Part shown: positions 35,289-50,071 of the stretch, one piece after another
How positions within the stretch are numbered: position 1 is the first letter of the stretch
Layout: every line of letters starts with the position of its first letter
DNA from: Sphingorhabdus sp. 109
GTDB lineage: Bacteria; Pseudomonadota; Alphaproteobacteria; Sphingomonadales; Sphingomonadaceae
Direction: 5' to 3'
Length of the DNA stretch: 64,000 bases
Assembly: GCF_902506555.1 (NCBI RefSeq)
Contig: NZ_LR732707.1
Location: 1,515,137 to 1,579,136 of the forward strand
The notes under the pieces: model-generated
The model's database searches: none
Seen by the model: only the letters and a program-made list of their open reading frames with translations
What the model was told of the DNA's origin: nothing
Translations under genes and position numbers: made by a program

Positions 35289-36314
35289 TCAGCCGCGCTC
35301 TTTCTCCAGCAGCTTCTGCTTGATTTCCGTTCCATAGGCATAGCCGCCCATTTTTCCGTCGCTGCGCACCACCCGGTGACAAGGGATCAGAACAGCGACA
35401 TTATTGGCGCCATTGGCACTGCCCACGGCCCGCACCGCTTTCGGCTTGCCGATGGCGGCGGCGATATCGGCATAGCTACGGGTTTCGCCTTCGGGAATTT
35501 TGCGCAATTCCTGCCAGACCGCTTCCTGAAAGGCGGTACCCTGGACATCAAGCGGAATATTATGCGGGCGACCGGGCCTCTCCACCTGCTTCACCACCTG
35601 CGCGAACAATTCGCTGAAAGCCGCCTCGCCGCGCTGCAGATCCGCTTTCGGAAAGCGTTTGCGCAACGCAGCCTCATCTTCGTTGAAAGACAGGCAGCAA
35701 ATGCCCTTGTCTGTCGCAGCGACCATCATCGCGCCCAGCGACGTGTCGATGATCGACCAGTGCACGGTCACCCCTGCCCCGCCATTTTTCCAGACGCCCG
35801 GTTTCATGCCCATTTTGCCTTCCTCGTAAAATCGCGAAGCCGAGCCATAGCCGGCATCATATATGGCACCGGTCACCGTTGCGCCGCCATCCAGTGCTTC
35901 CTTGACCCGTTCGGACCGCAAGGCCCGTCCATAGGCCGCTGGCGACAATCCGGTTGCTCGCTTGAAAATCCTCTGGAGATGGCTCGACGAATAGCCCGCC
36001 AGCGCCGCCAGTTCGTCGAGCCTGGGCGCGGTTTCTGCAGAGCGAATGGCGTCGATCACGCGCTTTACCGCCGCTTCATCCCTAGCGACATCATTGGGAC
36101 GGCATCTCAGACAAGCCCTGAGCCCTGCCGCTTCTGCCTGCTCGGCTCTGGCAAAAAACCGTACATTTTCCCGTTTGGGATGGCGGGCGGCGCAGGAAGG
36201 GCGGCAATAGATGCCCGTGCTCAACACTCCGGTGACAAATTGTCCGTCGAAACTGCGGTCGCGCTTCTGCACCGCCGTCCATGCTCGCGCTTCATCTACG
36301 ATATTCCCGCTCAC
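35289..36314 (-). CDS. ada: Bifunctional Ada: alkylation-response regulator and DNA methyltransferase
   Basis: The 341-residue protein has the Ada metal domain with Cys37, Cys41, Cys68 and Cys71 (matching E. coli C38, C42, C69, C72), in GIYCRPSCAARHPKRENV and CLRCRP; an AraC-type helix-turn-helix (ELAALAGYSSSHLQRIFKRATGLSPAAY); and the O6-alkylguanine methyltransferase domain with acceptor Cys312 in IPCHRVV. It repairs alkylated DNA and, when methylated, activates transcription. The GTG start at 36314 has AGAGAGG 8 bases before it (36323-36329) and matches E. coli numbering; an ATG at 36347 without a ribosome site would give 352 residues. Confidence 0.95.
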   Translation of the reverse strand: MSGNIVDEARAWTAVQKRDRSFDGQFVTGVLSTGIYCRPSCAARHPKRENVRFFARAEQAEAAGLRACLRCRPNDVARDEAAVKRVIDAIRSAETAPRLDELAALAGYSSSHLQRIFKRATGLSPAAYGRALRSERVKEALDGGATVTGAIYDAGYGSASRFYEEGKMGMKPGVWKNGGAGVTVHWSIIDTSLGAMMVAATDKGICCLSFNEDEAALRKRFPKADLQRGEAAFSELFAQVVKQVERPGRPHNIPLDVQGTAFQEAVWQELRKIPEGETRSYADIAAAIGKPKAVRAVGSANGANNVAVLIPCHRVVRSDGKMGGYAYGTEIKQKLLEKERG

Positions 36315-36901
36315 AGCTAAAACCTCTCTGTCCGCGCCGAGGACCATGCCGGGGCCGCGTCTATGCCATCTATACCGACATTGGCTTCCGGTAGGAACAG
36401 CTGAAGAACCGCCTGGATTGCACTGCCAGGCCAATCCGGACCGTTGCCTTTCTTTCTTGCGCCTCCGGTGTTTTGCAGCGCAGCATGCGAAAGGCCGGTA
36501 TCGCTCTCCGCCGATATTCGCTTCCCGTTCGCTGTGAAACGCATTCTCCGGCATGCACCATCCAACGCCTTCGCGAGAAACGGGCCTGTCAGGTTGATTT
36601 GAAAGATCACAAAATGTCTCCAACACTTTAACTGCTGTCAGCACTTTTAACCCCCTTGCGCGGCGCGGCTTCCCGTATCTTGCGTTCAAAGCCAAAAAAT
36701 TATTGTGAGGGACAATGAAAGCGGCGGAAAACGGCCGGTTCGGCTTTCCGCAAAAATGATTCCCAAAGCCGTCTTGCCTCGCAGCAAAATGGTTGCTAGA
36801 CGCCGCGCATCCGTGGGCGGAATCGCAGGATTTTCGGCCATAAAGCGGACCATTTCATGAACGGTTTTCAGACCATTTAACGGTCAGGGAGTAGCAAACG
36901 C
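36315..36901. other. Intergenic region between ada and the ATP synthase operon
   Basis: About 590 bases lie between the divergent ada and atpH genes. A minus-strand reading frame ends 2 bases before the ada start (36610-36317), but its product looks like nothing known. The atpH side (36860-36901) holds CAGGGAG before the GTG start. No terminator, clear promoter or repeat was seen. Confidence 0.4.
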
Positions 36902-37456
36902 GTGGATCAATCCAGCGGCATCAGAGCGAGTTTAGCGGGGCGTTACGCCACTGCGCTGTTCGCCCTCGCACAAGAAAATAACAGCATCGACGCGGTGCAG
37001 GACAGTCTCACCACGTTGAGCGCCGCCCTCGCCGAATCGGAAGACCTGAAGGAACTGACCAACAGTCCAGTTCTGACGCGCGACGACGCTGGCAAGGCCA
37101 TTGCCGCAATCGCAGCGAAGCTGGGTCTTGAAAAGCTGACCACCAATATCCTCGGTGTGCTGGCTGCCAACCGCCGGCTCGACCAGATCCCCGCCGTCAT
37201 TCGTGCCTTCTCGACGCTGGCTTCCAGCTATCGTGGTGAAATTACCGCCGAAGTGACCTCGGCCCATCCGCTGGATGACAAGCAGATTGAAGCGCTCAAG
37301 GCGCAGCTCAAGAAACGTGTGGGAAGCGATGTTAGCGTTTCCACCGCAGTCGATCCGTCCATTTTGGGCGGGCTGGTCGTGAAGATCGGCAGCCAGATGA
37401 TCGACAGCTCGATTAAAACCCGTTTGAACACCCTATCGCAGGCCATGAAGGGCTAA
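36902..37456 (+). CDS. atpH: ATP synthase subunit delta
   Basis: The 184-residue F1 stalk protein links the catalytic head to the membrane b subunits. It has [16 protein letters not shown] at the N-terminus and the C-terminal [28 protein letters not shown] typical of delta/OSCP. It starts with GTG, preceded by CAGGGAG 10 bases away. It is the first gene of atpHAGDC; the F0 genes are not in this window, as in most alphaproteobacteria. Confidence 0.96.
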   Translation: MDQSSGIRASLAGRYATALFALAQENNSIDAVQDSLTTLSAALAESEDLKELTNSPVLTRDDAGKAIAAIAAKLGLEKLTTNILGVLAANRRLDQIPAVIRAFSTLASSYRGEITAEVTSAHPLDDKQIEALKAQLKKRVGSDVSVSTAVDPSILGGLVVKIGSQMIDSSIKTRLNTLSQAMKG

Positions 37457-38998
<1,542 letters not shown>

Positions 38999-39068
38999 TC
39001 GCACCTGTTGCTGAAACAGGAGTGAAGGGTTGCCGGATCTGTCCGGCAGGACGAATTAAGGAGCCAAT

Positions 39069-41415
<2,347 letters not shown>

Positions 41416-41425
41416 TGCATTAAAC

Positions 41426-41447
41426 CCCTCTCCCGCAAGGGAGAGGG
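41426..41447 (+). other. Intercistronic hairpin between atpD and atpC
   Basis: CCCTCTCCC (41426-41434) pairs perfectly with GGGAGAGGG (41439-41447) around a GCAA loop, a GNRA-type tetraloop. No T run follows. It is in the same operon, 18 bases before atpC, so it could protect upstream mRNA or lower atpC translation. Related short hairpins lie at 8534, 14082 and 52592. Confidence 0.75.
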
Positions 41448-41465
41448 TCTAGGAATTGAAAAGTT

Positions 41466-41723
41466 ATGGCAAACCTGCATTTCGAACTCGTAACCCCAGA
41501 GAAGCTCGTCCGGTCGGAAGATGTCTATATGGTGGTGGTACCCGGTACCGAGGGTGATATGGGCGTGCTCGCCGATCATGCTCCTGTGATGTCGACGATC
41601 CGGGATGCCGATCTGCTCGTCTATACCAGCGAAGGCGCGACGCCCGAGACGATTTCCGTGCAGGGCGGCTTTGCCCAGGTTGACGAAAAGGGCCTGACGG
41701 TTCTGGCCGAAGCGATCAGCTGA
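41466..41723 (+). CDS. atpC: ATP synthase subunit epsilon, short form
   Basis: The 85-residue protein holds only the beta-sandwich ([35 protein letters not shown]...VQGGFAQV) and stops where the C-terminal helical hairpin of longer forms would begin. In alphaproteobacteria the inhibitory role is often taken by another small subunit, zeta. The start at 41466 follows the intercistronic hairpin by 18 bases. Confidence 0.95.
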   Translation: MANLHFELVTPEKLVRSEDVYMVVVPGTEGDMGVLADHAPVMSTIRDADLLVYTSEGATPETISVQGGFAQVDEKGLTVLAEAIS

Positions 41724-41844
41724 TCAGATTGCGTATCCCCTGCTATCAAATGGCATAGCGGAAAATTATCGACTATCTCAGATCAAACGGGAGGCCCGAT
41801 GTCGCTGCGCCATCGGTCTCGACCGGCCTATTGCCGGCGCGCGC

Positions 41845-42765
41845 TCAGGCTTCGACGACCGTCGTCGCCTTTCGTGCACCCCGCCAGAGCAACAAGCCGC
41901 TGAATATGATCAGCAGACCGCCCATCATCGCCGTTCGGTCAATCGGGTCGCCGAAGATGAACACGCTGATTGCCGTCGCAACCAGCAGCTGGATATAGAC
42001 AATCGGGGCAATCGCCGCAGCGGTTGTCCGCATTGTCGCCATGAACAGCAGAAAATGGCAACCCGTTCCGGTCAAAGCCACCAGCAGGCAGCGCAGGACA
42101 ACATCCCAGTCCGGTGCGTCGGCTATCGCCATGACCGGCACCAGCCAGTGGCCGACCAGCGCCGCAAGGGTCAGAAAAATCGCGGCCCAGAAAGCGATAT
42201 AGAATTGCGCCGCGAAGATCGACCGCTGGGTCGATACCATGCGGTTGAGAATCAGCATCGTCGACATCGCGAAGGCGGCTATCAGCGGCAATATAGCCAC
42301 CCAGCCAAAGGCAGCAACATTGGGACGCAGCATGATCAGCACCCCGGCGAAGGCAATGATGGTCGCAACCCACGTCCGGGGCGGCATTTTTTCTTTCAGG
42401 AACCAGCCGGAAAACAAGGCGGTGAGGATCGGATTGACGAAAGTTATCGCCACCGCATCAGCGAGCGGCATGATATATATGGCGGAGAAAAAGCAGATCG
42501 TCACGACAGACAGCGCAAATCCGCGGGCGACATGAAGCCAGGGCCGACTGACCTGGAAACCGCAACGGCCTTCCCGCAAAAACAGGATGATCGCCAGTGC
42601 CAGCGCACCGAAAGCAAAACGGAGCGCCGCTACAGCCGGTGCGGGCCAATCGCCGGCCATCGACTTGATCAAGGCATCACCGACTGGAAAACCGGCAAAG
42701 GCCATCAGCGCCAGCGTGATGCCTCCGGCCGCTGCCGTCCGCGCACGGGAATGATCAGCGGCCAA
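41845..42765 (-). CDS. EamA/DMT family transporter
   Basis: The 306-residue inner-membrane protein has ten membrane segments in two EamA repeats (GFPVGDALIKSM, ALRFAFGALALAIILFLREGR; second half from about residue 160). Drug/metabolite family members export amino acids, nucleosides or other small molecules; S-adenosylmethionine-like and riboflavin carriers also belong. Substrate unknown. It is alone between atpC and cpaF, convergent with the ATP synthase operon and divergent from cpaF. Confidence 0.85.
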   Translation of the reverse strand: MAADHSRARTAAAGGITLALMAFAGFPVGDALIKSMAGDWPAPAVAALRFAFGALALAIILFLREGRCGFQVSRPWLHVARGFALSVVTICFFSAIYIMPLADAVAITFVNPILTALFSGWFLKEKMPPRTWVATIIAFAGVLIMLRPNVAAFGWVAILPLIAAFAMSTMLILNRMVSTQRSIFAAQFYIAFWAAIFLTLAALVGHWLVPVMAIADAPDWDVVLRCLLVALTGTGCHFLLFMATMRTTAAAIAPIVYIQLLVATAISVFIFGDPIDRTAMMGGLLIIFSGLLLWRGARKATTVVEA

Positions 42766-42937
42766 AAATAAGTTCCTTGTGCATAGTTATGGCTTAACCG
42801 CCGCCCAGAGCGGGACAAGTTCAAAAATTGCATCAGCAAAGATCCTGCTGCAATCGATCGGATTTACCAGTTTATTAACCAATTTCGAGGAAAGAGGGCA
42901 TTGATCGTGTGACATTAGACATATCGGACAGGATAGC

Positions 42938-44467
<1,530 letters not shown>

Positions 44468-44478
44468 GCAGAGACAGG

Positions 44479-44673
44479 TCAGGTCGACAATATCCCCAGG
44501 CCGAAGGCAAGGGAAATACCGAAGGTCAGCAATGCCAGCGCGGTGATTGTCGGCCACGGCATGAATCCTACATCTTCAAGGTCACGACGGTTGTTGCGGC
44601 GCCGGTTGCCTATTTCCGATAGCGCGGCAATGACGCCAGCCAGACCGCCAATCACCATCCATAGCGGCGGCAT
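44479..44673 (-). CDS. Small membrane protein, 64 aa
   Basis: The product has two membrane spans (about residues 3-20 and 40-60) separated by a strongly basic loop (GNRRRNNRRD). No family is recognised. It starts 6 bases after the mmsB stop on the same strand and is probably the last gene of the valine operon. It converges with cpaF, 11 bases away. Confidence 0.6.
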   Translation of the reverse strand: MPPLWMVIGGLAGVIAALSEIGNRRRNNRRDLEDVGFMPWPTITALALLTFGISLAFGLGILST

Positions 44674-44679
44674 GGGGGC

Positions 44680-45561
44680 CTAGCCCTTGTCCAGCATGTT
44701 GATGATGCCGGAGAAATCCGAACCGCCCTGCCCCTGTTCCTCGGCATATTTCTCGTAGAGTTTCGCGGCTTCTGCGCCCATTGGCACATCCGCGCCGGCG
44801 CTTTGTGCCGCTTCCATCGCCAGACGCAAATCTTTGAGCATCAGCGCAGCCGCGAAGCCACCTTCATAGCCATTGTCGGCCGGGCTCTGCGGTCCAACGC
44901 CAGGTACCGGGCAATAGCTGGTCATCGACCAGTTTTGACCTGAAGCCTTGGAAGAAATATCATAGAAATTCTGCAGATCGAGACCCAGTTTTTCCGCCAT
45001 CTTGAATGTTTCGCAGGTTGCGATCATCGATGCGCCGAGCAGCATATTGTTGCAGATTTTCGCTGCCTGCCCCGCACCATTGCCGCCAGCGTGGATGACC
45101 GCCTTGCCCATATCGGACAGGATCGGCTCGGCGCGTCTGAAACCTTCGTCGCTGCCGCCAACCATGAAAGTGAGCGTACCCCCATTGGCCGCTGCGATAC
45201 CGCCGGACACCGGCGCATCCACAGGCACAAGGCCTTTGGCTTCCGCCATCGTGGCAACATCACGCGCGCTGTCGACGTCGATTGTGGAGCAATCGATTAC
45301 CAATGTGCCGGGATTGGCGTTGATGATGATTTCATATTCATAGACCTTGCGGACATGGGTGCCAGCCGGAAGCATGGTCACAACGGCTTCCATATTCTGG
45401 ACTGCTAGTGCGGCGTCGCTCACCGGATGGCAGCCAGCCTCGCCGGCCCTTGCAAGCGCTTCGCCGGACAGATCAAAGGCATGGACCTCATGCCCCGCTT
45501 TTGCGAGATTGGCAGCCATGCCGCCACCCATATTGCCAAGGCCGATAAATCCGATTTTCAT
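44680..45561 (-). CDS. mmsB: 3-hydroxyisobutyrate dehydrogenase
   Basis: The 293-residue NAD-dependent enzyme oxidises 3-hydroxyisobutyrate to methylmalonate semialdehyde. [31 protein letters not shown] is the N-terminal Rossmann motif; VDAPVSGGIAAANGGTLTFMVGG is the substrate loop; the catalytic Lys is in NGAGQAAKICNNMLLG. The start ATG at 45561 overlaps the stop of the upstream small membrane protein (ATGA), indicating coupling. Confidence 0.95.
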   Translation of the reverse strand: MKIGFIGLGNMGGGMAANLAKAGHEVHAFDLSGEALARAGEAGCHPVSDAALAVQNMEAVVTMLPAGTHVRKVYEYEIIINANPGTLVIDCSTIDVDSARDVATMAEAKGLVPVDAPVSGGIAAANGGTLTFMVGGSDEGFRRAEPILSDMGKAVIHAGGNGAGQAAKICNNMLLGASMIATCETFKMAEKLGLDLQNFYDISSKASGQNWSMTSYCPVPGVGPQSPADNGYEGGFAAALMLKDLRLAMEAAQSAGADVPMGAEAAKLYEKYAEEQGQGGSDFSGIINMLDKG

Positions 45562-45827
45562 AAAACACCTGCTTCTTCCAAAAGTCCGTAAATACTGACG
45601 CTCACCAAAAGCGTCGCGAAAATAAAAGCCAACACCATTTGAAAATAGTGAAGCCAATGGTCCAGTTTCGTCCGGGGCTGCGGCTCCTCGCCAGTCGTTT
45701 TCAGTAACGCCGCTTCAAGGATGCTAATTGAGCCTTCATCGCGATAGCGCCATAACCGCAACGCTAACCAGCCGAAAAAGAGGCCCAACGCAAATAATCC
45801 AAAGCCAAAGACTACCGCCCCTTCCAC
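45558..45827 (-). CDS. Small membrane protein, 89 aa
   Basis: The protein has two membrane spans (about 5-25 and 62-82) and a charged loop with [15 protein letters not shown]. No family is recognised. It overlaps the enoyl-CoA hydratase end by 16 bases and the mmsB start by 4 bases, so it is translated within the valine operon. A membrane partner of the pathway is possible but not shown. Confidence 0.65.
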   Translation of the reverse strand: MEGAVVFGFGLFALGLFFGWLALRLWRYRDEGSISILEAALLKTTGEEPQPRTKLDHWLHYFQMVLAFIFATLLVSVSIYGLLEEAGVL

Positions 45828-46594
45828 TGGCCTTCGCGCTTTTCGATAAAGGCAGCCATGCCCTCTTTCTTGTCTTCGGTGGCGGTCAGGATCTGGAAGA
45901 GGCGGCGCTCGTGGACCAGGCCCTGTTCGAGATTATTTTCGAATGCCGCATTGACCATTTCCTTGTTCACCTGAATCGCCATTGGCGGCATCGATGCAAT
46001 GATCGCAGCGGATTTGAGCGCCTCGTCGAGCAATTCGTCATGCGGCACAACGCGCGCCACCAGACCGGAGCGCTCGGCTTCCTCGGCGTCCATCATCCGG
46101 CCGGTCAGGCACATGTCCATCGATTTGGCTTTGCCGACCGCGCGGGTCAGACGCTGGGAGCCACCCATTCCGGGGGCTACGCCGAGCTTGATTTCCGGCT
46201 GGCCGAATTTCGCCTTGTCGCTGGCAATCAGGATATCCGCCATCATCGCCAGTTCACAGCCACCGCCGAGAGCGAAGCCATTCACCGCGGCGATCCACGG
46301 CTTGCGGGTGGCCTTGACGATATGGCTGGTCCATTTGGCGAAGAAATCCTCGAGATAGAAATCGGCCGCAGACTTGTCGTACATTTCCTTGATGTCGGCA
46401 CCGGCGGCAAAAGCCTTGTCGCCCGAACCGGTCAGGACGGCGCAATTTTGCGTTTCGTCGGCTTGAAACGCGGCAAAAGCGTCGATCAGTTCGTCCAGCA
46501 CCTGGCTGTTCAGCGCATTCAGCGACTTGGGACGATTGAGCGTGATCAGGGTGACGGCACTCTTTTTCTCGGTAAGAATTGTTTCGTAAGTCAT
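45812..46594 (-). CDS. Enoyl-CoA hydratase
   Basis: The 260-residue crotonase-fold enzyme hydrates methacrylyl-CoA to 3-hydroxyisobutyryl-CoA in this context. It has [27 protein letters not shown] and [18 protein letters not shown] with the two catalytic Glu residues. The start ATG at 46594 overlaps the upstream hydrolase stop as ATGA. Its role in fatty-acid breakdown cannot be excluded, but the operon favours valine. Confidence 0.92.
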   Translation of the reverse strand: MTYETILTEKKSAVTLITLNRPKSLNALNSQVLDELIDAFAAFQADETQNCAVLTGSGDKAFAAGADIKEMYDKSAADFYLEDFFAKWTSHIVKATRKPWIAAVNGFALGGGCELAMMADILIASDKAKFGQPEIKLGVAPGMGGSQRLTRAVGKAKSMDMCLTGRMMDAEEAERSGLVARVVPHDELLDEALKSAAIIASMPPMAIQVNKEMVNAAFENNLEQGLVHERRLFQILTATEDKKEGMAAFIEKREGQWKGR

Positions 46595-47634
46595 AGGGGC
46601 TTCCATTCTTCATTGGCAGGCAGGGGCGCGAAAATCGCATCAATCCACTCGTCGGTCACTTCCTCTGGCGTCGCCGGATTCCATTTCGGATCATTGTCCT
46701 TGTCGACAATCAGGGCTCGCACGCCTTCAAGGAAATCATGCATCACCAGCACATGATAGCCGATGCGATATTCGTTGCGCATTTCGTCGGCAAAGCTGTC
46801 CATCGCCGCGCCTTCCTTGAGTTGGCGCAGGGCCACCTTGCAGGTCTGCGGGCTTTTGGTGCCGAGCGTATCGCGCTCCTTGGCGGCCCATTCGCTGTCA
46901 TCGGCTTCGAGCGCCGCCAAAATGTCCTCAAACCGGTCGGAGGCGAAAAACTTGTCGATCTTGTCGAGATTTTTGGCGATGCGGGCTTCGGGAATATTGC
47001 CCGACAGCTGCCCCAATATGCCCTCGATCCGGTCCGGCTTTTCGGAGATCCGCTGCTTGGCCTCTTCCAGCACGTCCGATTCCAGATAATGGGTCGCGAG
47101 ACCGATTTCCTTGCACTCGGCACCGTCAAGCCGCGCGCCGGTGAGCGCGAGGAACTGGCCCAGCCGTCCGACGAGCCGCGACAGATACCAGCCGCCACCA
47201 ACATCGGGGAACAGTCCGATACCCGTTTCCGGCATGGCAAAGCGCGTATATTCGGTCGCGACGCGATATTTGGCGGGTTGCGAGATGCCGACGCCGCCTC
47301 CCATGGTGATGCCGTTCATGAAAGCGACGATCGGCTTGGGATATTCGAATATCAGATGATTGAGCTGATATTCCTTGTAGAAAAACTCCCGCCCTTCCTT
47401 GCCGTCCTTCATGCCGGATGCGCGCAGCATGGCAATGTCACCGCCGGCACAGAAGCCCCGGCCCTCGCTATGGTCGATAATCACCGCTTCGACTTCGTCA
47501 TCGTCGCGCCATGCCTGCAGCGCGTCGATCATCCCGAGACACATGTCGAGATTGAGCGAGTGGATCACTTTCGGCCGGTTCAGGCTGATATGGCCAACCC
47601 GCCCGGTTTTCTTGATAATCAGATCTTCTGTCAT
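46591..47634 (-). CDS. 3-hydroxyisobutyryl-CoA hydrolase
   Basis: The 347-residue crotonase-fold hydrolase releases free 3-hydroxyisobutyrate from its CoA ester, the step that makes valine breakdown differ from fatty-acid beta-oxidation. [60 protein letters not shown] are diagnostic. The start at 47634 is the Met before TEDLIIKK; it lies 7 bases after the acyl-CoA dehydrogenase stop. Confidence 0.93.
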   Translation of the reverse strand: MTEDLIIKKTGRVGHISLNRPKVIHSLNLDMCLGMIDALQAWRDDDEVEAVIIDHSEGRGFCAGGDIAMLRASGMKDGKEGREFFYKEYQLNHLIFEYPKPIVAFMNGITMGGGVGISQPAKYRVATEYTRFAMPETGIGLFPDVGGGWYLSRLVGRLGQFLALTGARLDGAECKEIGLATHYLESDVLEEAKQRISEKPDRIEGILGQLSGNIPEARIAKNLDKIDKFFASDRFEDILAALEADDSEWAAKERDTLGTKSPQTCKVALRQLKEGAAMDSFADEMRNEYRIGYHVLVMHDFLEGVRALIVDKDNDPKWNPATPEEVTDEWIDAIFAPLPANEEWKPL

Positions 47635-47641
47635 ATTATTC

Positions 47642-48784
47642 CTATTGCCGCAGCAGTTCACGCGAAACGATCATCCGCATAACCTGGTTGGTACCTTCCA
47701 AAATACTGTGGACCCGCAGATCGCGCCAGAAGCGTTCGATCGGATAGTCCTGCAAATAGCCATAGCCGCCAAAGAGCTGCAGCGCATCATTAACAATCTT
47801 GCTGCCATTGTCCGTCGCCAGCCGTTTGGCCATGGCCGCAAATTTCGTCTTGTCCGGCGCGCCTTCAGTCACCTTCGCCGCAGCGAGATAAAGCAGCGCC
47901 CGCGACGCTTCCAGATCGGTTGCCATATCGGCGAGGGTGAACTGGGTGTTCTGGAAATCGCTGATCGCCTTGCCGAATTGCTTGCGCTCCTTGGTATAGG
48001 CGACAGCTTCATCAAGACAGCGCTGGGCGCCACCGAGCGAACAGGCGCCAATGTTCAGCCGTCCGCCATCCAGGCCCGCCATCGCGATGCGAAAGCCCTC
48101 GCCCTCATCACCGACGCGGTTTTCGACGGGAACCCGGACATTGTCAAAATTGACCTGGGCGGTGGGTTGCGAGTGCCAGCCAAGCTTCTTCTCCTGCGCG
48201 CCAAAGCTGACGCCCTCCATGTCCTTTTCGATGACGAGGCAAGTCACGCCTTTTGCGCCGTCATCGGAGGTGCGCGTCATTGTGACATAGATCTCGTTCT
48301 CGCCGCCGCCGGAGATAAACTGTTTCGAGCCGTTGACGATATAATCATCGCCATCGCGCACCGCCTTGGTCTTCAGCGAGGCCGCGTCGGATCCCGCCCC
48401 TGCTTCGGTCAGGCAGTAGCTGGCGATTTTTTCCATCGGCACCAGATCGGGCAGATATTTGTCCTTCACCGGCTGAGCACCGAATGTATCGATCATCCAG
48501 GCTGCCATATTGTGGATCGAGATGAAAGCGCTGGTCGAGGGGCAGCCATAGGCCATGGCTTCCATGATGATCGCCGATTCCAGCCGCCCGAGACCAATGC
48601 CGCCGGATTCCTCGGAGACATAGATCCCGCCAAAGCCCAGTTCGGCCGCCTGCTTGATCGTGTCGCGCGGGAAGACATGCTTTTCGTCCCACTCAGCTGC
48701 GTGCGGCGTTATCGCGTCGGCGGTGAATTTCTGCGCCATTTCCTGAATGGCAAGCTGGTCTTCGGTCAGGGAAAATTGGGTCAT
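47642..48784 (-). CDS. Acyl-CoA dehydrogenase (isobutyryl-CoA type)
   Basis: The 380-residue FAD enzyme oxidises isobutyryl-CoA to methacrylyl-CoA, passing electrons to ETF. It has the motifs YCLTEAGAGSDAASLKT, GWHSQPTAQVNFDNVRVP, QLFGGYGYLQDYPIERFWRDLRVHSILEGTNQVMRMIVSREL. The catalytic Glu is in LEGTNQ. It could also accept 2-methylbutyryl-CoA; the operon points to valine. Confidence 0.93.
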   Translation of the reverse strand: MTQFSLTEDQLAIQEMAQKFTADAITPHAAEWDEKHVFPRDTIKQAAELGFGGIYVSEESGGIGLGRLESAIIMEAMAYGCPSTSAFISIHNMAAWMIDTFGAQPVKDKYLPDLVPMEKIASYCLTEAGAGSDAASLKTKAVRDGDDYIVNGSKQFISGGGENEIYVTMTRTSDDGAKGVTCLVIEKDMEGVSFGAQEKKLGWHSQPTAQVNFDNVRVPVENRVGDEGEGFRIAMAGLDGGRLNIGACSLGGAQRCLDEAVAYTKERKQFGKAISDFQNTQFTLADMATDLEASRALLYLAAAKVTEGAPDKTKFAAMAKRLATDNGSKIVNDALQLFGGYGYLQDYPIERFWRDLRVHSILEGTNQVMRMIVSRELLRQ

Positions 48785-48967
48785 ATCTGTTTCTTGTTTC
48801 TTGCCATGGCGGCGGCTGTTGATTCTGTATCCCGCTATAGCAGCAATATGTTGCCGGACGCGACATTTGCAAGGTCGATACGTCGTGACACAAATGATGC
48901 CCTTGTCGACATGACGGCAGACCCGACAAAATCATGCAGGAAACGGGTTGTTTTCATGCACGGGGGT

Positions 48968-49948
48968 CTAGTCGCGCAAGACCCGCTCGGCAAATAGCTT
49001 TTTTGCTACTTTTTGTTCATTGCGCTCATACCAGCGGTTGCCGATATTGCGCTCGGCGGCGAGCATCTGGGTGCGGGTGCCGTCGGCAAAATCGACATCC
49101 GGCTCCATATAGGCGATCGGATCGCGATAGGCCTCGTCGGCGGTGACAATCGTCCAGCCGCCTTTTTTCAGCGCTGCAGCAAGATCATCAACGAACATAG
49201 CGGCAATATCGGTTTCGTGCAGCAATATCATCTGCACGGGGGCCCGATCCAGTGTCCGCCGCGCGAGATCATCCGAGAATTCAGCCGATTGCATATAGGA
49301 TTCGACAAACAGGTCGCGCATTGCGTTCCAGTCCATCAGCTTGCCGGCTTCGGCCGCCGCAATCGCCATATCCTCAAGATACCAGTCCGACGCGTCGACC
49401 GTCACATAGCCGTTCATCAACCCGCGCTTTTTCAGGCCGGTGCGTACGGCATCGCGCTTGGCCCTGTTCGTTCTGCCCTCGTCGAGAAACGGGAAGCGGA
49501 ACCAGGGGCGGTAATTGGGCTTGCCTTTCAGCCAGACTTCCGCCGCATCAATATCAGCGAGAAATGTCTCGACCGAAACCGACGACAGTTTGCTGTGATT
49601 GGCCGTGTGGTTCGCGAGAACATGGCCGGCCGCCGCATAGGCCGCGATATCGGCGGCGTCATCGTCATGGGGGGTAATCCGGCCGGTGTTGATGAAGAAG
49701 GCGGCTTGGTCGATGCCCGCCGTTTTCAGAGCCTCGATCAAAAGCTTCGGGCGCTCGTCCGGCTCCAGAAACGCTCCGGCTCCCCGCGGGGCATCATCGA
49801 AGCTGAAGGCTATACGTTTGTCCGAGATGGCAACCGGAGCGGCCAGCGCCGTGGCCTGCTCCGCGCCATGATTAGGACGCCAGAAACCGAACAGAACGAT
49901 CGCCAGCAATAGCGACGGCAGGAACAGTCTGGGCGCCAGCGCTAGCAA
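48968..49948 (-). CDS. Polysaccharide deacetylase family protein
   Basis: The 326-residue exported protein has a hydrophobic N-terminal signal/anchor (LFLPSLLLAIVLFGFW) and a NodB-like domain: FSFDDAPRGA (metal-binding Asp pair), HVLANHTANHSKLS (the two His ligands), FRFPFLDEG, and LLHETDIAAM. It would deacetylate a cell-wall or other N-acetyl glycan, or act as a related hydrolase. It is in the valine gene cluster, 182 bases upstream of the acyl-CoA dehydrogenase, but has no evident metabolic link. Confidence 0.82.
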   Translation of the reverse strand: MLALAPRLFLPSLLLAIVLFGFWRPNHGAEQATALAAPVAISDKRIAFSFDDAPRGAGAFLEPDERPKLLIEALKTAGIDQAAFFINTGRITPHDDDAADIAAYAAAGHVLANHTANHSKLSSVSVETFLADIDAAEVWLKGKPNYRPWFRFPFLDEGRTNRAKRDAVRTGLKKRGLMNGYVTVDASDWYLEDMAIAAAEAGKLMDWNAMRDLFVESYMQSAEFSDDLARRTLDRAPVQMILLHETDIAAMFVDDLAAALKKGGWTIVTADEAYRDPIAYMEPDVDFADGTRTQMLAAERNIGNRWYERNEQKVAKKLFAERVLRD

Positions 49949-50071
49949 TTTGGCACCGGGATCAAGTGGACAGTCATGCAGAGCATTTCCGCCCGAATTG
50001 CTGGAATTTCCAGCATTTCGGACGACTTGTCCTGATTTGGAACTCTGCGGCTTGCAAGCCTTACCGAGCGT

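Noticed and set aside
36317..36610. 97-codon minus-strand frame ending 2 bases before the ada start
   Set aside because: The coupling-like spacing is attractive, but the sequence shows no conserved features and starts with GTG without a ribosome site. It could be reconsidered if conserved in relatives.
41724..41844. Possible terminator after atpC
   Set aside because: GCTAT...ATAGC gives only five weak pairs and no T run, so no terminator is called.
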